A stretch of 64,000 nucleotides of DNA. Origin: Streptomyces sp. NBC_00539. GTDB lineage: Bacteria > Actinomycetota > Actinomycetes > Streptomycetales > Streptomycetaceae. Of this stretch, positions 36,138-44,432 are shown in pieces (position 1 is the stretch's first letter; each line of letters starts with the position of its first letter). Made by a program: the position numbers and the translations under genes. Location of the stretch: NCBI RefSeq assembly GCF_036346105.1, contig NZ_CP107811.1, forward strand, positions 310,001 through 374,000, given 5' to 3'. The notes under the pieces were generated by a model. It was not told the DNA's origin, did no database searches, and saw only the letters and a program-made list of their open reading frames with translations.

Positions 36138-36469
36138 GAACGGCTCCCTTGCCCATGCGGAAGAAACACCGGCGAAGCGGCCGGCGCCCTGGCCACCGTC
36201 ATTCACCGGGCGGGTCATCGCCACCGGGCTGGTGCGAACGGAGCAGACACCGGCAACCTTTCCGGCCTCCGCCTGCGACCGTCAACCGCGGAGGGAAGCG
36301 GAAGAGCGGTCCATCGAGCTCCTGGCGCTCAGGGCCCTGTCCGTGTCGCGCAGGCGGGGTGCCGACGACAGCCGGATTGCCCCAGCCGTCATCGCTCCCT
36401 GGGCACGGACTGACGGGGTGCGGTCTAGGCAGGACCACCGCAGAGGTACGGCGGACGTGCCGACGCCGG
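36138..36469. other. Intergenic with a promoter-like match
   Basis: 332 bases without a gene. At 36252-36258 there is GGCAACC followed by TTTCC and TGCGAC (36274-36279), similar to the expansin/GH74 promoter boxes but with one more base in the spacer, and no gene follows on the plus strand. Confidence 0.3.
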
Positions 36470-37153
36470 TCAGCCGGGTGACCTGCCCGGAGTCGGTCCG
36501 GCCAGCGGGGAGCGTTGGCCCTTGCCGAGAGCGCGTACGGCCGGCCAGTCCACCTCCGGGTGTTCGGCCGGAATACGGTCGACGTCCGCGCCACGGTAGA
36601 GCCGAACCCGTACGGTGCCGCCTCGGGCCGCGCCGAACTTCACCTTCACCTCCTGTGCGCAGGTGATCCAGCCGAGCCGTACCAGGTGGTCGAAGTCCGT
36701 TCGGCGCACCCGGAGGCGGGCGGCGCACTGGTCCGGGCCCAGTGGGGTGGATTCGGAGATCAGGCGGTCCAGGTCGGGGCGCCGGGCCAGGTCCCTCACC
36801 TGATCGGGGTGCAACAGCGGCCGGTTCGGATCGTCGGACAGATCGGCTAGGTACCCGGCCGCCGCCATCTCCCGCACGGTCGCCACGCTCACCCTGGCCG
36901 GCCCCTCAGGCGGGTTCGGCGTACCCAAGGCCTGGGCGAGCCGGTCGGCGGCTTCCGCCCCGGACAACGCGTACGGCAGCCGACCGCGGATCGCTTCGCC
37001 GTCCATCGACTCCACCGAGGCCCGCGACCACACCACGGGCCCTGCATCGGCCGGAGGCACCGCCCCGATGTGGACCGCCCACCGGAACGCCGCCCTCGAC
37101 ACCCGCAGCCGCGCGGCGACCCGACCTTCGTCGAATACGGCCTCTTGCCCCAC
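36470..37153 (-). CDS. Putative DNA-binding protein with repeated helix-turn-helix-like modules
   Basis: 227 residues from GTG 37153, with AGGAGG nine bases before. Several segments look like excisionase/MerR-type half helix-turn-helices: GRVAARLRVSRAAFRWAVHI, VSVATVREMAAAGYLADLS, and PDQCAARLRVRRTDFDHLV followed by RLGWI. Such serial modules occur in poorly studied Streptomyces proteins. No enzyme motif, signal or membrane part. Its promoter must be in the gap toward 37598. Function is inferred only as nucleic-acid binding. Confidence 0.6.
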   Translation of the reverse strand: MGQEAVFDEGRVAARLRVSRAAFRWAVHIGAVPPADAGPVVWSRASVESMDGEAIRGRLPYALSGAEAADRLAQALGTPNPPEGPARVSVATVREMAAAGYLADLSDDPNRPLLHPDQVRDLARRPDLDRLISESTPLGPDQCAARLRVRRTDFDHLVRLGWITCAQEVKVKFGAARGGTVRVRLYRGADVDRIPAEHPEVDWPAVRALGKGQRSPLAGPTPGRSPG

Positions 37154-37561
37154 CGCCGGCCTCCTCTCGCTCGACCGCCTCACCCGGTGCCCGCGAGGCC
37201 CCGTTGCATGCGGAGAGCTACCGGTATGGCCGAGCAGGAGTGGAAACGAGGAGCGGCTGCGTGCCCGGTCTCCGGCCGGTGGCAGGCCGTACGCGCGGTG
37301 ACTGCCGCCCGACCATGCCGGTCGAGCCCCGTCCGGCCGCGCGCCCCCGCTCCCGCAGGCCGCGGTACCGGAGCGAGATCTCCTGTGACCTGCGGCGATT
37401 CGCGCTGCTGCGGTTCCTTCCCTGCCCGACCCGGCCCCCCGAACCGTGGACTGCGACGTGGTTCCCGATACGGACCGGACCACGACGGGCACCCGGTACC
37501 ACCCCCGGAGCGGCCTTCGCCCGGCGCCGGGCAGGGCGGCGCCGAGCGCGGCGGGCACACC
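37154..37561. other. Intergenic, no gene seen
   Basis: About 400 GC-rich bases upstream of the SoxR-type promoter. Open frames here have no ribosome site or protein-like content. Confidence 0.45.
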
Positions 37562-37592
37562 TTGACCTCAAGTTCGCTTGAGGTAGGAGACT
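37562..37592 (+). promoter_or_regulatory. SoxR box and promoter of the NTF2-like gene
   Basis: ACCTCAAGTTCGCTTGAGGT (37565-37584) is a near-perfect palindrome and has the CCTCAAG/CTTGAGG arms of the SoxR operator. It is bracketed by TTGACC (37562-37567) and GAGACT (37587-37592), 19 bases apart, as in MerR/SoxR-activated promoters. The start codon at 37599 is at the expected transcript start, though AGGAG (37585-37589) could also serve as ribosome site. Confidence 0.8.
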
Positions 37593-37598
37593 TCCGGC

Positions 37599-38078
37599 AT
37601 GGATACCAACGAAATGCAGCGGCAACTGCGGGCCCTGACCGACCGCGCGGAGATCACCGATCTGATGGACCGCTACCTGCGTTCGCTGGACGACAGGGTC
37701 TTCGACGAAGCGTGGGCGCGCGCCTTCCACACCGAGGACGTCACCGCGGAGATGCCCATCGGCACCGTCCATGGTCGCGCTGCCCTGCTGACCCATATCC
37801 GGCGGGGAATGGCACTGTTCGACCGGACCGTTCACATGGGTAGCAACAACGTCGTCGAGGTGGACGGTGACCGGGCGACCGTCCGCGGCGCCCAGTTGAG
37901 CACCCACGTCCTGGCCGATGACCCCGGCGGTGTCTTCGTCTCCGCCGGTCATACCGAGACGGAACTGGCCAGGACCGCCGACGGCTGGCGGATCTCCGCC
38001 TCGGCACTGCGAGTGGTGTGGACCCAGGGCACGCCGCCCCGGCTTCCGGAGGACCTGACCGCGGCCTCCGCGGAGTAG
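37599..38078 (+). CDS. NTF2-like (SnoaL-type) protein under SoxR control
   Basis: 159 residues. LTDRAEITDLMDRYLRSLDD, then FHTEDVTAEMPIGTVHGRAA and the strands NVVEVDGDRATVRG and ELARTADGWRISASALRVVW give the cone-shaped NTF2 fold of SnoaL-like proteins (hydrolases, isomerases, or ligand binders). The SoxR box directly upstream means it is induced by redox-active compounds such as quinones or phenazines. It may detoxify or modify such a compound. No soxR gene is in the window. Confidence 0.85.
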   Translation: MDTNEMQRQLRALTDRAEITDLMDRYLRSLDDRVFDEAWARAFHTEDVTAEMPIGTVHGRAALLTHIRRGMALFDRTVHMGSNNVVEVDGDRATVRGAQLSTHVLADDPGGVFVSAGHTETELARTADGWRISASALRVVWTQGTPPRLPEDLTAASAE

Positions 38079-38181
38079 GCGTACCGACCCGGGTCGTGGG
38101 GTGTCTGCGGGTCAGTAACGGGTGCGTGCCGGAGAAGACGGCGCCTACGGTGAGCTGCGGGGCGGCGGATAGCGTGGCGGC

Positions 38182-38529
38182 ATGACGATGACCGGGAAGC
38201 GACGGGTCCTGTACCGGCAGAGCACTGGGTTTTGGCGGATGACGGCGAAGTGGGTTGCGGTCTTCGGAGTCCTGTACCTGCTGGACGGGGGGCTGCTCCG
38301 GTCGTGGGGAGACGCTCTGGTCTGGCCGATGACCGGGATCCTGCTGTGGGTGCCGTTCGGGATCGGGGTCGCCTGGTACCCGAAGAAGGACCAGCGCGTC
38401 GAGCTGACGGCGCGTGAACTGCGGGTGCGGCGCAAGCGGCTGCCGATGAAAGAGGTGAACCTGCTGCACGTGGCGCGGAGGTGGCTGGAGGGGCGGTCGA
38501 CCGCGGACGACCAGCCGGTGTCGGAGTAG
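38182..38529 (+). CDS. Small membrane protein, first part of a split gene
   Basis: 115 residues. Basic N-terminus (MTMTGKRRVLYRQSTGF), two membrane helices (TAKWVAVFGVLYLLDGGLL, LVWPMTGILLWVPFGIGVAW), then a soluble stretch (VELTARELRVRRKRLPMKEV). It ends in TAG (38527-38529) and is followed without any gap and in the same frame by the next open frame. The two may be one protein of 195 residues interrupted by an amber codon (for example TGG to TAG). The layout, two helices and a beta-rich tail, is like DUF3093/PH-like small membrane proteins. Confidence 0.55.
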   Translation: MTMTGKRRVLYRQSTGFWRMTAKWVAVFGVLYLLDGGLLRSWGDALVWPMTGILLWVPFGIGVAWYPKKDQRVELTARELRVRRKRLPMKEVNLLHVARRWLEGRSTADDQPVSE

Positions 38530-38769
38530 ATGCGGCTCGACCGGGTGGTGTGGGTGCCGCTGCAGGACGGCCGGGCGTTCGGCGTGGAGTTCCGTGACCC
38601 GGCCGCGTTCGCCAAGGTCTTCGGCGCCTTCGCGGTCGCGGCGTGCGGCGGGCCCGACATCGTCCGCGCGAGGCCCGCAGCGGAGACCTACCCCGACCCG
38701 CGCCCGATGCGGGGCCGCCCCGCTGACGACGCAGGCTCCTGGCTGGACGCCCTCGACGCCTTCAACTGA
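38530..38769 (+). CDS. Second part of the split membrane protein
   Basis: 79 residues starting with the ATG right after the stop of the preceding frame, in the same frame. No proper ribosome site is present (GGAG only 4 bases before). VVWVPLQDGRAFGVEFRDPA looks like the continuation of the beta-rich domain of the first part, and FAKVFGAFAVAACGG its closing helix. Either a coupled second gene or the read-through part of one gene. Confidence 0.45.
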   Translation: MRLDRVVWVPLQDGRAFGVEFRDPAAFAKVFGAFAVAACGGPDIVRARPAAETYPDPRPMRGRPADDAGSWLDALDAFN

Positions 38770-38793
38770 CAGCCGAAAACGGCGAAACGCCGC

Positions 38794-39000
38794 TCAGGAG
38801 GGAAGTCGGCCGACCCTGTTCGGTTCGGTTCCCTGCCACTGGGCCCACCGTCCCGGGACGGCGGTGCAGGCAGCCGAGAGGTGGGCCGGCGTCTTCCCTC
38901 GGACGTGCAGCCAGCTCTCGGCCGTCAGCCCGTCCTGCCGCAAGAGAAGTCCTGGCGCGGAGAACCAGCGGACCGGGGACTCGTCACTGCCCGTCCACAT
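38794..39000 (-). CDS. Possible small protein or gene remnant
   Basis: 68 residues. RWFSAPGLLLRQDGLTAESW, LHVRGKTPAHLSAACTAVPG and WAQWQGTEPNRVGRLPS are protein-like, and the frame remains protein-like upstream of the ATG at 39000 (ALQRIALPDYP) until a stop near 39095. There is no good start site, so it may be the end of a lost gene. The rest of the 418-base gap to 39187 is AT-richer from about 39060 and holds no other gene. Confidence 0.35.
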   Translation of the reverse strand: MWTGSDESPVRWFSAPGLLLRQDGLTAESWLHVRGKTPAHLSAACTAVPGRWAQWQGTEPNRVGRLPS

Positions 39001-39187
39001 GGGGTAGTCCGGGAGAGCGATCCGCTGGAGAGCTGTGAGGGATGCAGCATCGGATCCTGAGGCCCGGACAATCCATAATATCGACTCATCTACCCATCAA
39101 ATGCGAGGGGTTGTGGCTCAACACTCACTGCATAAGGCTTGAAACGATCGAAAGCATCACGCGATCGCGGGATCTCTTGGAGCTTGC

Positions 39188-40573
39188 ATGGCTTTCACAG
39201 CGCTGCACCCCGAGGCGGGGCGCCTTGACGCCTCACAGCCCGACCTCGGTGGCGGCCTGGCCTGGTCCGACATCCACCGCGCCCGACCGCGCCCCGGCTT
39301 GACCTGTCCCGAGTGTGGGTGGGGCGTCCACGCCAAACACACCCCGCGCCCCCGACGCTTGCGCATCTTCGCCCACGACGCGGGCCGGCCGCCGGAATGC
39401 ACGATGGCCGAGGAGTCGTGGGAACACCACATGCTGAAATTGGAGATGGCCGCAGCGATCCGCGCCGCCGGCTGGCACGCCGAACTCGAAGTGCCGGCGC
39501 AAGACAGGACGTGGCGCGCGGACGTGATGGCGACTTCCCCGGACGGCGCACGACGCATGGCGTGGGAAGCTCAGCTTTCCCCGATCACCGTAGACGACAT
39601 CCGGACGCGAACGGATCGCTACCGCGCCCACGGCATCGACGTCTGCTGGGTCTCGCCTCACGCGCGCACGCCCGTGTGGATGGGCGAGGTCCCGTCCATA
39701 CGCGTTCGCCCGCCGCTCGGTCCGGACCCCTGGACCGTGGACGACGGGCTCGCCGGATTCAATGCGGCCGGCGGCCGGTGGGAGTTCCGAGAGGAGCCGC
39801 TCCCCCACTTCGTGGCGTGGGTGCTCCGGGGCTCCGTCATCACGCGCCGAACCCTGCCCGCCTACCGCAGGGTGTCACGGACCGTGGAGGACGAGTACCA
39901 GACCTACGTCCGAGACCTGTGGTGGACCTCCCGGAAGTCGGCGCAGGCGCAGGTGGAACACGAGCAGATGCGGCTCCAGCGCGAGGCAGAGGCACAGGCC
40001 CGCGAAGCGGAGCGGCAGAAGCGGGCAGCGGAAGCGGCGCGCAAGCGGGAGGAGCGCGCGGCTGACAACCGGCGCCGCCGGGCTGAGGTGGTCGAACGAG
40101 GGCGGCGGGCTCGCGAGGGCCAGGCCGAGCGTGCCAGGGTGCTGCGGCAGGAGGCTGCGCGGCTGCGCCGCGCGGCGGAGGAACAGCAGCGCGCCCGCGA
40201 CGAGGCCGAGCACGCTCGCCGGGCTGAGTTGGGACGGAACGCGGAGGGGATCGCGGCTGCCTGGTGGGCCCGCCTCTCACCCGCTCAGGTCGAGGAGTTG
40301 TTCGCCGCGGTCATCGAGGAGGCCGAGGAGGACGGCGTGCCGCTGAGTAACCCCCGTGCCCGTGCCGGGGTGCCGGCCTTCGCGTACGGCGTGCCCATGC
40401 ACGGCGGCGGGCTGTACGGCATCGTTCGTCCGTGCCCGGCTCTCGCCGTCCTCTCGCCGCAGCTCGCGTTCCAACGGATCTTCGTCCGTAACGCCGAAGA
40501 GGCCCAGGAACTGATCGGTGCCGGACTCCCGCCGTGGAGGATCAGGGACCTGGAGCTCCCGAACCCCCGATAG
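39188..40573 (+). CDS. CoiA-like competence nuclease with long coiled coil
   Basis: 461 residues. The start (MAFTALHPEAGRLDASQPDL) and a zinc-like cluster (LTCPECGWGVHAKH, FAHDAG, PPECTMAEES) lead to a nuclease core of PD-(D/E)xK type: HMLKLEMAAAIRAAGWHAEL, RADVMATSPDG (Asp) and RMAWEAQLS (Glu-x-Gln). This order is that of CoiA-like proteins linked to competence and DNA uptake. Residues 255-360 are a long Arg/Glu/Ala coiled coil, followed by a C-terminal helical domain. The upstream region is AT-richer. It stands alone and could process incoming DNA or act in defence. Confidence 0.8.
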   Translation: MAFTALHPEAGRLDASQPDLGGGLAWSDIHRARPRPGLTCPECGWGVHAKHTPRPRRLRIFAHDAGRPPECTMAEESWEHHMLKLEMAAAIRAAGWHAELEVPAQDRTWRADVMATSPDGARRMAWEAQLSPITVDDIRTRTDRYRAHGIDVCWVSPHARTPVWMGEVPSIRVRPPLGPDPWTVDDGLAGFNAAGGRWEFREEPLPHFVAWVLRGSVITRRTLPAYRRVSRTVEDEYQTYVRDLWWTSRKSAQAQVEHEQMRLQREAEAQAREAERQKRAAEAARKREERAADNRRRRAEVVERGRRAREGQAERARVLRQEAARLRRAAEEQQRARDEAEHARRAELGRNAEGIAAAWWARLSPAQVEELFAAVIEEAEEDGVPLSNPRARAGVPAFAYGVPMHGGGLYGIVRPCPALAVLSPQLAFQRIFVRNAEEAQELIGAGLPPWRIRDLELPNPR

Positions 40574-40758
40574 CCGGGCCCGGCCCAGGACCCCGCGGCA
40601 AGGCGACGATTGAGGTGTCGGAGGACAGTGGTGTTTCGGGCGTCCTGTGACGACGGTGAGCCAGGCCCGGCCCCCGGAGCAACCGCCCGCACCAACTCGT
40701 CCGCGCATCCACTGATCCCCGGTAGTGTGGCTCGGCAGTCGCGCGGTGAGGGGGACGC

Positions 40759-41790
40759 ATGGGGCGGGGGCGTTGGCCGCGCTGGGGGGCTTGTGCGGGG
40801 CTGGTCGCGCTTCTCGTCGCCGGGTCGGGATACCCAGACGGTCCGCAGGGAGCTTCCGGCCCAGTCATGTCGCCCGACGCCCGGTCGTACCTGTCGAACG
40901 CACTGGACATCATGGAGAAGAACTCACTGATGCGCCATCAGGTTACCTGGGCAGACGTACGGCGCACCGCCTTCTCCCAGGCCCAGGGCGCGCGGGAGCC
41001 GGCCAACACCTACGACGCGATCAATGCCGCCCTGCAGACGGTCGGTGCCGGGCACAGTTCCTTCATGCCGCCGAAGCAGGTGGAGGAGGTCCTCAACTCG
41101 TCGCCGGACACCGCCATCGACGGACCGGAAGGCCGTACGACAGGAGAGCGCATCGGCTACGTCTCCCTTCCCGGTGTTCTGGCTTCCGACGCAGCGTATG
41201 CACAGTACGTGCGGCAGGGCCGAGACGCCGTGGCGAGGGCAGATAGTCCTGCGGCCTGCGGCTGGGTGGTGGATCTGCGGGACAACCGGGGTGGGAACAT
41301 GTGGCCGATGCTCGCCGTCGTGGCACCGCTCCTGGGCAGCGGCACGGTGGGCATGTTCGTGGACACCGACGGCAAGAAGTCCCTGTGGACGGTGGAGGAC
41401 GGCAGCCCTCGCGAGGACGGCAGGCCCTTCGGGTGGGGAGACAGCGCACCGGTGACCAACGCCGGCGCTCCGGTCGCCGTACTGACAAGTGGCGAGACGG
41501 CCAGTTCGGGTGAGGCGGTGGTGATCGCCTTCCAGGGACGGCCGGATACGCCCTTCTTCGGCCAGTACACCGGGGGCATCCCGACGGGCAACGCGGTGCA
41601 CCGCCTGTCCGACGGAGCCATGCTGGTCCTCACAGAAGTCAGGGACGCCGACCGCACGGGACGTACGTACGACGCGTCGATCCCTCCCGACGAAGTGATC
41701 GACGCCGACGGGCGCTCATCCGAAGCCCGCCCGGACAAAGCCCTGGCCGCGGCGAAAGACTGGCTGCTGCGGCATGAGGCATGCCACTGA
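40759..41790 (+). CDS. S41 family peptidase (tail-specific protease type), secreted
   Basis: 343 residues. A hydrophobic N-terminus (WGACAGLVALLVAGSG) is a signal or anchor. TVGAGHSSFMPP, the strand AACGWVVDLRDNRGGNMWPM and VAVLTSGETASSGEAVVIAF (with the catalytic Ser in ASSGEA) are S41 motifs; VRDADRTGRTYDASIPPDE closes the domain. It lacks a PDZ domain, like the shorter IRBP/C-terminal-processing relatives. It would cleave exported or damaged proteins outside the membrane. ATG 40759 with GAGGGGG before it. Confidence 0.88.
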   Translation: MGRGRWPRWGACAGLVALLVAGSGYPDGPQGASGPVMSPDARSYLSNALDIMEKNSLMRHQVTWADVRRTAFSQAQGAREPANTYDAINAALQTVGAGHSSFMPPKQVEEVLNSSPDTAIDGPEGRTTGERIGYVSLPGVLASDAAYAQYVRQGRDAVARADSPAACGWVVDLRDNRGGNMWPMLAVVAPLLGSGTVGMFVDTDGKKSLWTVEDGSPREDGRPFGWGDSAPVTNAGAPVAVLTSGETASSGEAVVIAFQGRPDTPFFGQYTGGIPTGNAVHRLSDGAMLVLTEVRDADRTGRTYDASIPPDEVIDADGRSSEARPDKALAAAKDWLLRHEACH

Positions 41791-42184
41791 GCCCGACCTT
41801 CCGGGTGCCGCTACAAAGGCGGACCTCGGCGTCGCGGGACGCCGACTCGCAGGGCCTCAGCGGCCGATGGTGCTGTGGAAGTGTTCGCGGATGACGTCCG
41901 CGCGAGGCCCTCGCGCGGTTCGGACCTGTTGAAGTGGCTTGCCCGCCTGACGCCCTGGGTGCCCGAGCCGGCCCCGATACCAGCGCCGCCTGGCCTGGCA
42001 CTGCTGTCCATCACCTCCGAACCCACGCAGACGCGCCGCCACACACCTCTGCCCGGCCAGCGGCGCATGGACGGCCAGCAGAGCGCCCCCGGACCAACAC
42101 ATTGTGTGCTGCTCCGGGGGCGGTTCTTGAGTCTGCCCGCCAGCCGGGAAAGCCAGGCGGTCAGGACAGCATGAGGCTCGCCCG
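41791..42184. other. Intergenic, possible relic frame and hairpin
   Basis: 394 bases. A GTG frame (41875-42174, VEVFADDVRARPSRG, LLKWLARLTPWVPEP) has GC-rich third positions but no ribosome site and no known motif. GCCCCCGGA (42085-42093) pairs with TCCGGGGGC (42113-42121) around ACAC/GTGT, a hairpin that might end transcription. Confidence 0.35.
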
Positions 42185-43036
42185 CTACCCGCCGAGGCGA
42201 GCCTTGGCCACCGGAGGCACGTCCGCGTTGTCCGCCGCGCCCAGTCCTGCGAGCAGCCGCAGGCCGTCCTCAGCGGGGCTGCCGGCCGCCGCGGAGAGCA
42301 CTATCAGCTCCATTCCCGACTCGTCCGGCAGCGCGAAGTTCTCCTGGTGCAGTTCCAGCAGGCCCACCAGCGGGTGCCGGTAGGCCTTGCACCCGTGCGT
42401 ACGGGCCCGCACGTCCGCACGCGCCCACAGGCGACGGAACCGTTCGCAGCCCATCGCCAGCTCACCGATGAGCGAGGCCAGGCGGGGATCGTCGGGGTAC
42501 TTCCCGGCGGCCAGGCGCAGGTGCCCGACCACGTCGAGGGTGCATTTCTCCCACTCCGCGTAGAGGCCTCGCTCGGCCTCTTCGAGGAAGATGTGGCGGG
42601 CGGTGTTCAAGCCGGGCAGCGGCCGGCCGTAGAGGAGCTGGGCGAGGCGGTTCCCGGCGACCACGTCCAGGCGGTGGTCCACGATCAGCGCCGGTGCGTC
42701 GACGACCAGTTCGAGCACGCGCAGCAGTTCCGGCCGGACCCGCCCGCCCGGCGCCTTCGCGCGTCGGCGCCGCTGCCGGGCGAGCCGCGTCAGGTGCCCG
42801 CGCTCGGTCTCGTCGAGGCCGAGGACGCGGGCGAGCGCGTCGAGGACCTGCTCGGAGGGCTGGGTCGCGCGGCCCTGCTCCAGGCGCACGTAGTAGTCCA
42901 CGCTGACTCCGGAGAGGTGCGCGACCTCCTCGCGGCGCAGCCCCGCCACCCGTCGTCGGCTGTCGGTGGGGATGCCGACGTCCGCCGGTTCGACCCGGGA
43001 ACGCCGGGTCCGCAGGAAGCCCGCAAGATCGTCCAT
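42185..43036 (-). CDS. XRE-family regulator with MmyB-like ligand domain
   Basis: 283 residues. LRREEVAHLSGVSVDYYVRL, EQGRATQPSEQVLDALARV is the helix-turn-helix; the preceding RVAGLRREEVA and the following domain (VVDAPALIVDHRLDVVAGNR, DDPRLASLIGELAMGCERFR, LWARADVRARTHGCKAYRHP) are characteristic of the MmyB-like ligand-binding XRE regulators of actinomycetes. It is divergent from a quinone reductase gene over 181 bases and likely regulates it; triple repeats lie between. Confidence 0.9.
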   Translation of the reverse strand: MDDLAGFLRTRRSRVEPADVGIPTDSRRRVAGLRREEVAHLSGVSVDYYVRLEQGRATQPSEQVLDALARVLGLDETERGHLTRLARQRRRRAKAPGGRVRPELLRVLELVVDAPALIVDHRLDVVAGNRLAQLLYGRPLPGLNTARHIFLEEAERGLYAEWEKCTLDVVGHLRLAAGKYPDDPRLASLIGELAMGCERFRRLWARADVRARTHGCKAYRHPLVGLLELHQENFALPDESGMELIVLSAAAGSPAEDGLRLLAGLGAADNADVPPVAKARLGG

Positions 43037-43146
43037 GCCCCCAGTATGGCCTCGGCGCCGCCCGGGAAGGTGGTACTGCCGTTACCAGGAAGTCCGGTCC
43101 GACGGATACGGCGCCCCTGAACACCGCACGCCGCGCTCCCCAGAAT

Positions 43147-43187
43147 CGAAGCCATCCGACGCGAAGCCATCCAGCGCGAAGCCGTCC
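43147..43187. repeat. Three CGAAGCC(A/G)TCC copies, 15-bp period
   Basis: CGAAGCCATCC at 43147 and 43162 and CGAAGCCGTCC at 43177. They lie between the divergent XRE regulator and quinone reductase starts, 30 bases before the latter. A 15-bp period places them on alternating faces of the helix; they may be operator sites. Confidence 0.6.
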
Positions 43188-43217
43188 GGTGAAGGCACCC
43201 GATTCGAAGGAGTTCCC

Positions 43218-44047
43218 GTGAAGACGCTGATCGTCTACGCCCACCCCGAGCCGCAGTCGCTCAACAATTCGCTGAAGGACCTCGCGGTCTCCACACTGGA
43301 GAACGCCGGGCACGAGGTGCGGGTGAGTGACCTGTACGCGATGAACTGGAAGGCGGTCGTGGACGCCTCGGACTACGGTCCCCACGCCTCGAATCCGCTT
43401 CGCGTCGCACGGGATTCGGGCCGCGCCTTCGACGCCGGGACGCTCACCCCGGACGTCCGTGCCGAACAGGAGAAGCTGCTCTGGGCCGACACGATCATCT
43501 TCCAGTTCCCGCTGTGGTGGTACACGATGCCCGCGATCCTCAAGGGCTGGGTGGACCGGGTGTTCACGTTCCATTTCGCGTACGGCGTCGGCGAGCACAG
43601 CGACACCAAGTACGGCGAGCGCTTCGGCGAGGGAACCCTCGCCGGCCGTAGGGCCCTGCTGTCGGTGACGGCCGGCGGCCCGCAGTCCCACTACTCCGCC
43701 CGCGGGATCAACGGGCCCATTGACGACCTGCTGTTCCCGATCCACCACGGCATCCTCTACTACCCCGGATCGAGGTCCTGCCCCCGTTCGTCCTGTACGG
43801 CACCGACCGGATCACCGACGAGCAGTACCCGGACATCGCCAAGGCCTGGAAGCAGCGTTTGCTCACCCTGGAGTCGACCGAACCGATCGCGTTCCGCCCG
43901 CAGAACTTCGGTGACTACGAAATCCCCTCCCTCCACCTGAAGGAGGGCCTCGAGCCCGCCGGCCGCACGGGCTTCGGGCTGCACGTCCGTCCCGCTCGAC
44001 GGACGGCGGTCGACGTGGGATCGGTACACCCGTCAACGAACGCGTGA
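43218..44047 (+). pseudogene. NAD(P)H:quinone reductase (flavodoxin-like), one-base frameshift
   Basis: From GTG 43218 (GAAGGAG before it) the sequence is a full flavodoxin-fold quinone reductase: TLIVYAHPEPQSLNNSLK, ADTIIFQFPLWWYTMPAILK, GWVDRVFTFHFAYG, ALLSVTAGGPQSHY, HHGILYYPG. At about 43765 (CCCCGG) the frame is lost; the correct text continues in the next frame (IEVLPPFVLYGTDRITDEQY, IAKAWKQRLLTLES) to TGA 44045-44047, total about 276 residues. Both halves are intact otherwise, so this is either a very recent mutation or a sequencing error. Functions in two-electron reduction of quinones. Likely controlled by the divergent XRE protein. Confidence 0.8.
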
Positions 44048-44050
44048 GCG

Positions 44051-44070
44051 CACCGGTCAACGAACCGGTG
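44051..44070 (+). terminator. Short hairpin after the quinone reductase
   Basis: CACCGGT (44051-44057) pairs with ACCGGTG (44064-44070) around six bases, three bases after the stop codon. No T run follows. Confidence 0.35.
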
Positions 44071-44356
44071 AGCGGCCGCTTGGCCGCCTCCAGGAACGCC
44101 CTCTCCCGCTCCGGGGTGAGCGGCTTGCAGCGCCGCCCACACGGATTCCGAGGAACTCGTCCCCGGCGCGGACGACGAGGGCGGTGGCACCGAGCGCGGC
44201 GAGGTGGCGCAGCAGCCGACCGATCTCGTCCGCGCCGTGGACACCGACCCCGAGCACGATGGCGTGCTCCGGATAGTGCTGCTCTTCGTACGGATCATGG
44301 ATGGCGACGCCACCGATCTCCCCGGCCGCGTCGGGGTCGCCGTACAGCAGGCCCAC
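44057..44356 (-). pseudogene. Remnant resembling a PucR-type N-terminal domain
   Basis: LVGLLYGDPDAAGEIGGVAI, PEHAIVLGVGVHGADEIGRL and HLAALGATALVVRAGDEFL resemble the start of a PucR-family regulator domain (purine catabolism regulator-like). After about 44125 the sequence becomes Arg/Ser-rich in this frame and the HTH part is absent. The start (GTG 44356) has no ribosome site. Probably a truncated relic. Confidence 0.35.
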
Positions 44357-44432
44357 GAGGGTGTGGCCTGATCATGTCCGCAGGTCAGGACGTGCGCAGC
44401 CCTCCGATGTGGTGCGTGCGGACGAGGGTACG

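Noticed and set aside
36252-36279. Third copy of the expansin/GH74 promoter boxes
   Set aside because: The spacer differs by one base and no plus-strand gene follows.
41875-42174. 99-codon open frame between S41 peptidase and XRE genes
   Set aside because: GC-rich third positions but no ribosome site, motif or clear protein composition; noted only within the intergenic entry.
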